A stretch of 57,331 bases of DNA from CAJGBR01 sp045637425. GTDB lineage: Bacteria; Bacteroidota; Bacteroidia; Bacteroidales; Rikenellaceae. Positions 50,906 to 57,331 of the stretch are shown piece by piece; position 1 is the first letter of the stretch; the number at the start of each line of letters is the position of its first letter. The position numbers and the translations under genes were made by a program. The DNA lies in contig JAZTZL010000031.1 of the NCBI GenBank assembly GCA_045637425.1, forward strand, positions 1 through 57,331, given 5' to 3'. The notes below the pieces were generated by a model that made no database searches, was not told where the DNA came from, and saw nothing but the letters and a program-made list of their open reading frames with translations.

Positions 50906-52792
50906 ATGGCAAAAATTATCGGTATTGACTTGGGCACCACCAACTCGTGTGTTGCCGTAATGGAGGGTAACGAAGCAGTTGTTATCCCTAACAGCGAAGG
51001 ACACAGAACTACTCCGTCAGTTGTTGCATTCACTGAAAATGGCGAACGTAAAGTTGGCGAACCTGCAAAACGTCAGGCTATCACCAATCCGCAACGTACA
51101 ATCTACTCTATCAAACGCTTTATGGGCGAACCTTTCGACAAAATTTCAAGCGAAGTAGGTCGCGTACCTTATAAAGTAGTAAGAGGCAAAAACGGCACTC
51201 CGGCTGTAGAAATCGACCAAAGAGAATACACTCCGCAAGAGATTTCGGCAATGGTTCTGCAAAAGATGAAAAAGACTGCTGAAGATTACCTCGGCACAGA
51301 GGTTCACGAAGCAGTTATCACTGTTCCGGCATACTTCTCTGACTCGCAACGTCAAGCTACAAAAGAGGCTGGCGAAATTGCAGGTCTGACTGTAAAACGT
51401 ATCATCAACGAACCTACTGCTGCAGCTTTGGCATACGGTCTGGACAAGACTAACAAAGAGATGAAAATCGCAGTTTATGACTTGGGTGGTGGTACATTCG
51501 ATATCTCTATCCTCGAACTCGGCGACGGCGTATTTGAAGTAAAATCTACAAACGGTGACACTCACTTGGGTGGCGACGACTTCGACCAAGTCATCATCAA
51601 TTGGTTGGCTGAAGACTTCATCGCTAAACACAATATCGACCTGAGAAAAGACCCAATGGCATTGCAACGTCTGAAAGAGGCTGCAGAAAAGGCTAAAATC
51701 GAGTTGTCAAGCTCAACATCTACTGAAATCAACCTGCCTTACATTATGCCGGTAGATGGTATTCCTCAGCACTTGGTGATGACTCTGACTCGTGCCAAAT
51801 TCGAACAGCTGGCTCACCACCTGATTCAGGCTACAATCGAGCCGTGTCGCAAAGCACTGCAAGATGCAAACCTCACTACTTCTCAAATCGACGAAGTTAT
51901 CCTCGTGGGTGGTTCGACTCGTATCCCTGCAATCCAAGAGGTTGTTAAGGAATTCTTCGGCAAGGCTCCGTCTAAGAACGTGAACCCGGACGAAGTTGTA
52001 GCTATCGGTGCTGCAATCCAAGGCGGTGTGCTCACAGGTGAAGTTAAGGACGTATTGTTGCTTGACGTTACTCCGCTCTCATTGGGTATCGAAACTCTGG
52101 GTGGCGTATTCACAAAACTCATCGACGCTAATACAACTATCCCGACTCGCAAGTCAGAAGTATTCTCAACTGCTGCAGACAATCAACCATCAGTGGAAAT
52201 CCACATTTTGCAAGGTGAACGTCCTATGGCTCGCGATAACAAGACTATTGGCCGATTCCACTTGGACGGTATTCCATCAGCTCCGCGTGGCGTGCCTCAA
52301 ATCGAAGTTACATTCGACATCGACGCTAACGGTATCCTGAACGTTTCTGCTAAAGATAAAGGCACAGGCAAGGAACAAAAAATCAGAATCGAAGCATCTT
52401 CAGGTCTGACCGATGCCGAAATCCAAAGAATGAAGGACGAAGCTAAGGCTAACGAGGCTAAGGATAAAGAGGAAAGAGAACGCATCGACAAACTGAATGC
52501 AGCAGACTCGATGATTTTCTCTACTGAAAAACAACTCAAAGAGTATGGCGATAAGATTCCGGCAGACAAACGTACGGCAATCGAAACTGCGATGAACGCA
52601 CTGAAAGAGGCACATAAGGCTCAAAACATTGCAGACATCGACAAATATACTGCAGAGTTGAACAACGCTTGGAATGCTGCTTCACAAGACATCTACGCTC
52701 AGCAACAACAGGCCGGAGCTCAACAACAACCTAACCAGGGTCAAGGTCAAGACCAAAACGTAACTGATGTCGATTTCGAGGAAGTGAAATAA
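50906..52792 (+). CDS. dnaK: Chaperone DnaK (Hsp70)
   Basis: 628 residues from MAKIIGIDLGTTNSCVAVME. The frame extends upstream to 50831, but DnaK similarity begins exactly at this ATG. AVYDLGGGTFDISILELGDG, INEPTAAALAYG and VILVGGSTRIP are the Hsp70 signatures. The substrate domain begins near 390 (DVTPLSLGIETLGG), and the tail is Gln-rich and ends TDVDFEEVK. No dnaJ or grpE is adjacent. Confidence 0.97.
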   Translation: MAKIIGIDLGTTNSCVAVMEGNEAVVIPNSEGHRTTPSVVAFTENGERKVGEPAKRQAITNPQRTIYSIKRFMGEPFDKISSEVGRVPYKVVRGKNGTPAVEIDQREYTPQEISAMVLQKMKKTAEDYLGTEVHEAVITVPAYFSDSQRQATKEAGEIAGLTVKRIINEPTAAALAYGLDKTNKEMKIAVYDLGGGTFDISILELGDGVFEVKSTNGDTHLGGDDFDQVIINWLAEDFIAKHNIDLRKDPMALQRLKEAAEKAKIELSSSTSTEINLPYIMPVDGIPQHLVMTLTRAKFEQLAHHLIQATIEPCRKALQDANLTTSQIDEVILVGGSTRIPAIQEVVKEFFGKAPSKNVNPDEVVAIGAAIQGGVLTGEVKDVLLLDVTPLSLGIETLGGVFTKLIDANTTIPTRKSEVFSTAADNQPSVEIHILQGERPMARDNKTIGRFHLDGIPSAPRGVPQIEVTFDIDANGILNVSAKDKGTGKEQKIRIEASSGLTDAEIQRMKDEAKANEAKDKEERERIDKLNAADSMIFSTEKQLKEYGDKIPADKRTAIETAMNALKEAHKAQNIADIDKYTAELNNAWNAASQDIYAQQQQAGAQQQPNQGQGQDQNVTDVDFEEVK

Positions 52793-52821
52793 CAATTTAC
52801 CGAACAGATAGTAACGGCTGA

Positions 52822-52854
52822 GAGTCCGCCCCTTTGCAGGCGGACTCCTTTTAT
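52822..52854 (+). terminator. Terminator of dnaK
   Basis: A 9-bp G+C-rich stem (52822-52830 with 52839-52847), eight-base loop, then CTTTTATTT. Confidence 0.85.
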
Positions 52855-52892
52855 TTATGTGTCAAGCGATTCCACACTCCGACAAAAAGTTG

Positions 52893-52900
52893 TATATTTG
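52893..52900 (+). promoter_or_regulatory. -7 box of the trmH-truA-crcB run
   Basis: TATATTTG followed by CA, 44 bases before the chosen ATG at 52945. The -33 region is weak. Confidence 0.45.
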
Positions 52901-52944
52901 CACATATTTTTACGATTTAATTGCATTCCGAATTAAGATTCGCT

Positions 52945-53472
52945 ATGAAAAAAATTGAGAATAAAGACCTGAACAGAGTCTCGGCAGAGGAATTTGCAAC
53001 GACAGCAAAACGTCGAATAATTCTGATTGCCGACAATATACGCAGTTCTAACAACGTAGGTTCGCTATTCAGGACTGCCGATGCATTCGCAATAGAGGAG
53101 ATTTGGCTGTGTGGAATTACAGCTACCCCACCCGACCGCGAAATTCACAAAACTGCTCTGGGTGCAGAACTGACTATTCCGTGGAAAAAGTTTCAGACTA
53201 CGGCCGAGGCTGTAGCCGCACTCCGAGAGATGAGCTACGAAGTGGTCGCCGTAGAACAGGTCGAAGGAGCGTGTTCGCTCGAGAATTTTGAGCCTGCACG
53301 AACGGGTTGCGGACTCATCTTGGGCAACGAAGTCAAAGGCGTAGACCAAGAGGTTGTAAATATGTGCGACCGTGCAGTGGAAATTCCGCAGTGGGGGACA
53401 AAACATTCGCTCAATGTATCGGTTTCGGCAGGCGTAGTCTTGTGGCAATGCGTCTATAAATCTCTGAAGTAA
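52945..53472 (+). CDS. TrmH/SpoU-family RNA 2'-O-methyltransferase
   Basis: 175 residues from MKKIENKDLNRV; the longer frame opens with TTG and adds nothing recognisable. The three SpoU motifs are clear: DNIRSSNNVGSLFRTADAF, LILGNEVKGVDQEVV and IPQWGTKHSLNVSVSAGVVL, which form the knotted SAM site. The target nucleotide (tRNA G18 or other) cannot be told. The stop overlaps truA as TAATG. Confidence 0.88.
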   Translation: MKKIENKDLNRVSAEEFATTAKRRIILIADNIRSSNNVGSLFRTADAFAIEEIWLCGITATPPDREIHKTALGAELTIPWKKFQTTAEAVAALREMSYEVVAVEQVEGACSLENFEPARTGCGLILGNEVKGVDQEVVNMCDRAVEIPQWGTKHSLNVSVSAGVVLWQCVYKSLK

Positions 53473-54215
53473 TGGCAAGATATTTTCTCTCGCTGCAATA
53501 TCTGGGTAGCGCATATTGTGGTTGGCAGACTCAACCCGAACAGCCCTCGGTGCAGCAAACAATCGAAGAGGCTTTATCAAAATTGTTGGGTACTGCAACA
53601 CCCATCGTTGGCGCGGGTCGCACAGATACGGGTGTTCACGCCTCGTACTACGTGGCACACTTCGACTCTCCGCGTGAACTCGAGGCTAAAAGCGATGATT
53701 TCGTCTACCACCTGAACTGCATCTTGCCACACGACATCTCAATTTTGGGGCTGCGCAGAGTGGCCGATGATGCACACGCAAGGTTTGACGCAATAAGCCG
53801 CCGTTATGACTATTACGTATCGCTGCGAAAAAATCCATTCGCAAGACACACTTCAATGCACTACAGTGGCGAATTGGATATCGAAAAGATGAATCGTGCT
53901 GCGGAGTTGTTGCTCACAACCGAAGATTTTACCTCGTTCTGCAAATTGCACTCTGACAACAAGACCAACATCTGCAACGTCACCCACGCGAAATGGGTGC
54001 TAAGAGATGACAATATGCTGGTATTCACCATCGAGGCAAACCGCTTTCTGCGCAATATGGTTCGTGCCGTAGTAGGCACACTGATAGAAGTTGGTCGCGG
54101 TAAATTGACTATCGAACAATTCCAGAAGATAATCGACACAAAAGACCGCTGCGCAGCATCAGCATCAGCTCAACCTCAAGGACTTTTCCTCAGCGGAGTA
54201 GAATACCCTTATTAA
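53472..54215 (+). CDS. truA: tRNA pseudouridine synthase A
   Basis: 247 residues. LQYLGSAYCGWQTQPEQPSV, GAGRTDTGVHASYYVAHF (catalytic Asp at about 54), RRYDYYVSLRKNPF and RFLRNMVRAVVGTLIEVGRG fit TruA, which modifies U38-40 in tRNA anticodon arms. Gap to crcB 15 bases. Confidence 0.95.
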   Translation: MARYFLSLQYLGSAYCGWQTQPEQPSVQQTIEEALSKLLGTATPIVGAGRTDTGVHASYYVAHFDSPRELEAKSDDFVYHLNCILPHDISILGLRRVADDAHARFDAISRRYDYYVSLRKNPFARHTSMHYSGELDIEKMNRAAELLLTTEDFTSFCKLHSDNKTNICNVTHAKWVLRDDNMLVFTIEANRFLRNMVRAVVGTLIEVGRGKLTIEQFQKIIDTKDRCAASASAQPQGLFLSGVEYPY

Positions 54216-54230
54216 AGACACCGAAGAAAA

Positions 54231-54602
54231 ATGATAAAATCTCTGCTTATAGTAGGTTTTGGAAGTTTTGTCGGAGGAGCACTTCGCTACGGTATCTCGA
54301 CACTTATGAAAGAGTACTGCAGCAAAGGTTTTCCGTGGGGAACATTGGTAGTAAACCTACTGGGTTGCTTTGCAATAGGCGCAATATTCGCACTCTTTGG
54401 CAAGTATAGTTCACCATCAAACGGGTGGTGTCTGTTGCTTACGACAGGAGTCTGTGGCGGATTTACTACATTCTCAACATTTGCCAACGAGAGTCTGCAA
54501 ATGTTGCAAAATGGCAATATTGCCAGTTTTGTCGGATATGTAGCCACAAGCCTGATTGTCGGACTCGCTCTGACTGCACTCGGATATTGGATCGTAAAAT
54601 AA
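54231..54602 (+). CDS. crcB: CrcB/Fluc fluoride channel
   Basis: 123 residues, four helices. FGSFVGGALRYGIS, PWGTLVVNLLGCFAIGAIF and GVCGGFTTFSTFANESLQM (the conserved Phe/Thr track) fit a single-subunit Fluc type that works as a dual-topology dimer exporting fluoride. No fluoride riboswitch is possible in the 15-base gap after truA. Confidence 0.93.
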   Translation: MIKSLLIVGFGSFVGGALRYGISTLMKEYCSKGFPWGTLVVNLLGCFAIGAIFALFGKYSSPSNGWCLLLTTGVCGGFTTFSTFANESLQMLQNGNIASFVGYVATSLIVGLALTALGYWIVK

Positions 54603-54676
54603 CCCACAACCTAATGCTCAACAACAATAACAAAAAGTTTTTTGATTGCATAGTACCGACAAATGAAAAAAATGAG

Positions 54677-54684
54677 TAAATTTG
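54677..54684 (+). promoter_or_regulatory. -7 box of the cyclophilin gene
   Basis: TAAATTTG, 25 bases before the ATG at 54710; -33 element not clear. Confidence 0.45.
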
Positions 54685-54709
54685 TAATAACAATATTAAT
54701 TTAGATAGT

Positions 54710-55147
54710 ATGAAACGTGCTGAATTTTTTACATCGAAAGGTGTTATGAAAGCCGAGTTGTATGAAAACGACACACCCGGCACTGTAGATAACTTTTGTA
54801 AACTTGCTCAATCGGGATTTTATGATGGATTGACATTTCACCGAGTTATTCCAGAATTTGTAATTCAAGGCGGTTGCCCGCTGGGAACAGGCGCAGGCGG
54901 CCCCGGATATACAATCAAATGCGAAACTCATTGTGGCAACCAATACCACGACCGAGGCGTTTTGTCAATGGCTCACAGAGGCAAAGACACAGGTGGTTCG
55001 CAATTCTTCATCTGCCACAACAGAGAAAACACTGCACACCTGGACGGAGTACACACCTGCTTCGGCAAATTGTATGAAGGATTAGATGTATTGGACGATA
55101 TTCGTCAAGGCGACCTGATTGAAAAAATCGTAATTACAGAGGAGTAA
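54710..55147 (+). CDS. Cyclophilin-type peptidyl-prolyl isomerase
   Basis: 145 residues without signal peptide, so cytoplasmic. TVDNFCKLAQSGFYDGLTFH, IQGGCPLGTGAGGPGYTI, SMAHRGKDTGGSQFFICH and LDGVHTCFGKLYEGLDVLD are the cyclophilin core. The short bacterial form, probably housekeeping folding. Confidence 0.92.
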   Translation: MKRAEFFTSKGVMKAELYENDTPGTVDNFCKLAQSGFYDGLTFHRVIPEFVIQGGCPLGTGAGGPGYTIKCETHCGNQYHDRGVLSMAHRGKDTGGSQFFICHNRENTAHLDGVHTCFGKLYEGLDVLDDIRQGDLIEKIVITEE

Positions 55148-55151
55148 CAAT

Positions 55152-55550
55152 ATGGACTTCGAAGGTATTTTGATACGCAAATGTCCACTTGTGAGCGGAC
55201 AATCGGCTCGCGGACAATGGTCGAAACAGGAGTTGATTTTCGAATTGCCGGGCGACTTCAATCGCAAGTTATGCGTAGGATTCTGGGGTGACAAGATTCA
55301 AGATGCAGCCCGACTCAAAGAGGGTGACAAAGTAACTTTGTCGTGCAATATCGAATCAAGAGAATTCAACGGCAGATGGTACACCGATGTTCGCGCTTGG
55401 CGAGTGCAACCCGTTCAGTCGGCAGCACAACCCCAGCCAGCAGAAGAACCAGCTGCATACTCAGGTGGTTATCCGCCAATCGGCGAACCTGAAATGACAA
55501 GTTCATCAAGCAGTTCTGCCGCTGACGACATCGACGATCTGCCATTCTAA
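55152..55550 (+). CDS. DUF3127 protein, OB-fold-like
   Basis: 132 residues. MDFEGILIRKCPLVSGQSA, WSKQELIFELPGDF and RKLCVGFWGDKI match the DUF3127 family; the last 45 residues are disordered, Pro/Ser-rich and end DDIDDLPF, an acidic-hydrophobic tip like that of single-stranded DNA-binding proteins. A DNA-binding role is inference. Four bases separate it from the cyclophilin gene. Confidence 0.8.
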   Translation: MDFEGILIRKCPLVSGQSARGQWSKQELIFELPGDFNRKLCVGFWGDKIQDAARLKEGDKVTLSCNIESREFNGRWYTDVRAWRVQPVQSAAQPQPAEEPAAYSGGYPPIGEPEMTSSSSSSAADDIDDLPF

Positions 55551-55573
55551 GACAGGAATAAAAATGTATCGCA

Positions 55574-56008
55574 ATGAAAATAAAAGTTGTAAATAAATCA
55601 CGACACGCATTACCTCAGTACGAGACCAAATATTCGGTAGGACTTGACGTTCGTGCTGATATCGAGAATTCGATAATGCTATGCCCACTCGAAAGAGTTT
55701 TGGTACCAACGGGTTTGTATGTTGAATTACCCGAAGGAACTGAAATTCAAGTTCGACCTCGCAGTGGTTTGGCAGCGAAACACGGCGTGACGGTATTGAA
55801 TTCACCGGGCACGATTGACCCCGACTACAGAGGTGAGATTAAGGTTATTTTGGTAAATATATCTCACGATGTATTTGAGATAAAACCAGGCGAACGCATT
55901 GCTCAACTCGTAGTATCGAAATACGAACAGGCCGAATGGGAAGAGGTTGAGCAATTGAGCGAAACTGCTCGCGGAGAAGGCGGATTCGGTTCTACAGGAC
56001 GAGGTTAG
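55574..56008 (+). CDS. dut: dUTP diphosphatase
   Basis: 144 residues. The five motifs are present: SVGLDVRADIE, QVRPRSGLAAKHGVTVLNSP (quoted to 20), GTIDPDYRGEIKVILVN, KPGERIAQLVV and RGEGGFGSTGRG. The trimeric enzyme removes dUTP and supplies dUMP. It ends in a terminator. Confidence 0.96.
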   Translation: MKIKVVNKSRHALPQYETKYSVGLDVRADIENSIMLCPLERVLVPTGLYVELPEGTEIQVRPRSGLAAKHGVTVLNSPGTIDPDYRGEIKVILVNISHDVFEIKPGERIAQLVVSKYEQAEWEEVEQLSETARGEGGFGSTGRG

Positions 56009-56027
56009 TAAGCATTGTCAAATGATG

Positions 56028-56063
56028 AGTGGAGTGAATTGCGATTCATTCCACTTATTTTTT
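56028..56063 (+). terminator. Terminator of the cyclophilin-dut run
   Basis: A 12-bp stem (56028-56039 with 56044-56055, one G-U), four-base loop, then TATTTTTT. Confidence 0.85.
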
Positions 56064-56105
56064 GGGACTAAGCAATAGGCTCAGCTTGTAAAAAATGAAA
56101 AAAAA

Positions 56106-56137
56106 TTTGGTTTTGAATTGATGAAGATGTACCTTTG
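56106..56137 (+). promoter_or_regulatory. Promoter of tRNA-Ser(CGA)
   Basis: TTTG at 56106-56109, a 20-base spacer, TACCTTTG at 56130-56137 followed by C; the tRNA starts 11 bases later. One of the best -33/-7 pairs in the window. Confidence 0.7.
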
Positions 56138-56148
56138 CCACGCGAAAA

Positions 56149-56235
56149 GGAAAGATGCCAGAGTGGTCGAATGGGCCGCACTCGAAATGCGGTGAACGGG
56201 CAACTGTTCCGGGGGTTCGAATCCCTCTCTTTCCG
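56149..56235 (+). tRNA. tRNA-Ser (anticodon CGA)
   Basis: Acceptor GGAAAGA/TCTTTCC, anticodon stem CCGCA/TGCGG with loop CTCGAAA giving CGA, a long class II variable arm and T loop GTTCGAATC. Discriminator G; no CCA. An integrase remnant points at it from downstream, so it is the likely chromosomal attachment target. Confidence 0.95.
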
Positions 56236-56242
56236 CGCAAAG

Positions 56243-56283
56243 AAGCCTACAAGAAATTGATTTTCAATCTTGTAGGCTTTTTT
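56243..56283 (+). terminator. Terminator of tRNA-Ser(CGA)
   Basis: A perfect 12-bp stem (56243-56254 with 56268-56279) and 13-base loop, with a T run at 56278-56283. Confidence 0.88.
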
Positions 56284-56296
56284 ATACCCAAAAAGT

Positions 56297-56454
56297 TGCA
56301 CCAAAAATGCACCAAACACCGTTTCTACGCACTTCTAATGGCGTTTTTAAAATTCACATATCCCATACAATCTATCCCATTTTCTCGCTCTGCCCGACAG
56401 CACGAAATGTGGCGTGTAATTTTTCTGCTATTTTCGTCAAAAAAATGCACGAAA
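56297..56454. other. Candidate integrase binding sites / attachment region
   Basis: Four copies of a nine-base motif on the same strand: TGCACCAAA at 56297 and 56308 (11 bases apart, one helix turn), AGCACGAAA at 56399 and TGCACGAAA at 56446. They lie between the tRNA-Ser terminator and the integrase gene, where arm-type sites of an integrated element would be. The far attachment site is outside the window. Confidence 0.4.
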
Positions 56455-56481
56455 AAAGGGAACCACCGTTGTAGTTCCCTT
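56452..56481 (-). terminator. Terminator of the integrase gene
   Basis: An 8-bp stem (56456-56463 with 56474-56481) and ten-base loop just after the integrase stop, ending in a T run on the minus strand. Confidence 0.8.
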
Positions 56482-57191
56482 CTAAAAATGGTTTTCCATA
56501 AACATTCGCCTTTTCTTATCTCCGATAGCAAAATATGGTTTCATTGCCTTGAAATCCTCGTGTCCAGTGTATGTTCTAATCATTTCTTCCGTCCAGCCCT
56601 CTTCCGCACAATGAACGACAAAAGTCCTTCTTCCTGCGTGTGTAGCAATGATGTCGCATATCTTGGTCGTGATGTCGTTTCTTTCAGTTCCGCAATACTC
56701 TGTTTTGCTCACCTCCCTCGTTAATCCTAATCTGCACGCTATTTTCTTCAAGCACTTATTCATTTTCTGATTTGATTTCTTGGGGAAAAGCAGTCCTTTT
56801 TCAGTTTCCCTATCCTTATACTTCTGATACAGACTCTTGCTGTATTCATTTAGGAAGATGGTAGGAGCGTCATCTGTCTTCTTGCTAACGATTGTGAATG
56901 ATTTTGGGTCATCTGGGTCGTCAAAATGGGATTTCTTTAATAACGCCAAATCACTATGCCTTAATGATGTCGCACAACAGAAGCAAAATCTGTCCCTTGC
57001 TAACTCCAAGTCCTTTTCAAGTTCATCAAACTCATAGTTGTAAAACAGCAAAAACTCATCCCAAGTTAGATAATTGAATGGTGTTGGCTTCGCAATCTTC
57101 AACTTCTTAACCTTGTGTTTCATTACATCGCTGCCAAACTTCAAATATCCCCTCTCGTATGCCCAATCCAAAATCCGCCTAAAACATAACA
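56482..57191 (-). pseudogene. Tyrosine recombinase/integrase, 5' end removed by IS66 insertion
   Basis: About 236 codons of the catalytic domain remain. All key residues can be placed: Arg in CCATSLRHSDLALL, Lys in IVSKKTDD, His and Arg in THAGRRTFVVH, then TGHEDFKAMKPYF with His and Tyr. The N-terminal DNA-binding part is missing: the frame runs into the IS66 end at 57192 and a chance start (TTG or ATG in IS sequence) gives eight foreign residues. The gene resembles Bacteroidota phage/ICE integrases of about 400 residues. It faces tRNA-Ser(CGA), so an integrated element probably extends rightwards. Confidence 0.85.
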
Positions 57192-57331
57192 GTAAGTATC
57201 CGCAGAAGTACATCTTTTATCTTAATTCTTAGTTTTTTATCTTTGCGATATAATTTAGATGTAAAAGTGTTATTATGGTAGAGAATTGCAAATCACGTAT
57301 GAGTAAGGATGAGGCCTATTCATTAATCGAG
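57192..57331 (+). mobile_element. Left end of an IS66-family element, cut by window edge
   Basis: Begins GTAAGTATCCGCAGAAG, with the GTAA start of IS66 inverted repeats, and continues through a TATCTTTG promoter box (57238-57245) into tnpA. It differs from the fragment at 14454 at five of 140 bases. The right end and the target duplication cannot be seen. Confidence 0.8.
57275..57331 (+). CDS. IS66 TnpA-like protein, N-terminus only
   Basis: 19 codons (MVENCKSRMSKDEAYSLIE) before the window ends; same protein as the remnant at 14537 with one change (Cys for Arg5). It probably continues as an intact gene beyond the edge, followed by tnpB and tnpC in the usual IS66 order. Confidence 0.75.
   Translation, partial: MVENCKSRMSKDEAYSLIE

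Noticed and set aside
54216..54230. Fluoride riboswitch before crcB
   Set aside because: Only 15 bases separate truA from crcB and no aptamer-like fold is present there.
56297..56316. CRISPR-like repeat
   Set aside because: The motif is only nine bases and its copies are irregularly spaced, with no repeat-spacer pattern; no CRISPR array was found in the window.

Overview
The window looks like chromosome of a member of the order Bacteroidales, perhaps a relative of Rikenellaceae (the family is a weak guess). The evidence is Bacteroidota-type promoters (TAnnTTTG, sometimes with TTTG or ATTG about 19-20 bases upstream) before many transcription units, and typical gene sets: HmuY plus TonB receptor, ExbB-ExbD-ExbD, DUF6562 and BspA-type lipoproteins, PPDK, and the yceD-rpmF-plsX-fabH run. 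Gene order is mostly ordinary core genome, with accessory patches near 9.6-11 kb, 14.2-25.3 kb and after 56.2 kb.

Layout. 1-4.7 kb: a minus-strand run of TPR lipoprotein/exported protein, MFS transporter and OPT-family oligopeptide transporter (cut by the left edge). 4.9-6.2 kb: SstT serine/threonine symporter. 6.3-11 kb: tRNA-Arg(TCT), a GNAT enzyme, and a haem/iron-type uptake locus (TonB receptor, HmuY lipoprotein, two calycin-like lipoproteins) carrying a tandem duplication with a truncated second hmuY. 11-14.1 kb: aspartokinase, and upstream of it a single reading frame joining a riboflavin kinase domain to a complete S-adenosylhomocysteine hydrolase. 14.2-14.9 kb: IS66 debris and a broken BspA-type lipoprotein gene. 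15-22.6 kb: surface polysaccharide locus (flippase, polymerase, one glycosyltransferase, and the CapE/CapF/CapG route to UDP-N-acetyl-L-fucosamine). 22.7-25.2 kb: large DUF6562/beta-helix lipoprotein. 25.3-30.4 kb: PPDK and an M3 peptidase lipoprotein. 30.5-38.2 kb: an ion channel homologue with a non-canonical filter, then a seven-gene minus-strand operon from diadenylate cyclase through an Ig-like lipoprotein with a His-rich tail, PorT-like barrel, RbfA, LolE-like permease, DUF4296 lipoprotein and an amidohydrolase. 38.2-41.7 kb: DUF456 protein, tRNA-Arg(CCT), fabH, plsX, rpmF, yceD. 41.9-45.7 kb: hydE-hydG-hydF. 45.7-49.5 kb: GNAT-like protein, ExbB/ExbD energy-transducing operon, tRNA-Ser(GGA). 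49.6-52.8 kb: asparaginase and dnaK, separated by a regulatory region with five CTGACA hexamers and a sigma-54-like promoter. 52.9-56 kb: TrmH-type methylase, TruA, CrcB, cyclophilin, DUF3127 protein, dUTPase. 56.1 kb to the end: tRNA-Ser(CGA), candidate attachment region, a tyrosine integrase whose 5' end is cut off by an IS66-type element that runs off the right edge.

The items most worth a second look are the riboflavin kinase-SAHH fusion, the dnaK upstream array, the duplicated calycin/HmuY unit, the altered channel filter, and the paired IS66 insertions. I found no CRISPR array and no rRNA. All boundaries and family calls come from reading the sequence; no database search was run.
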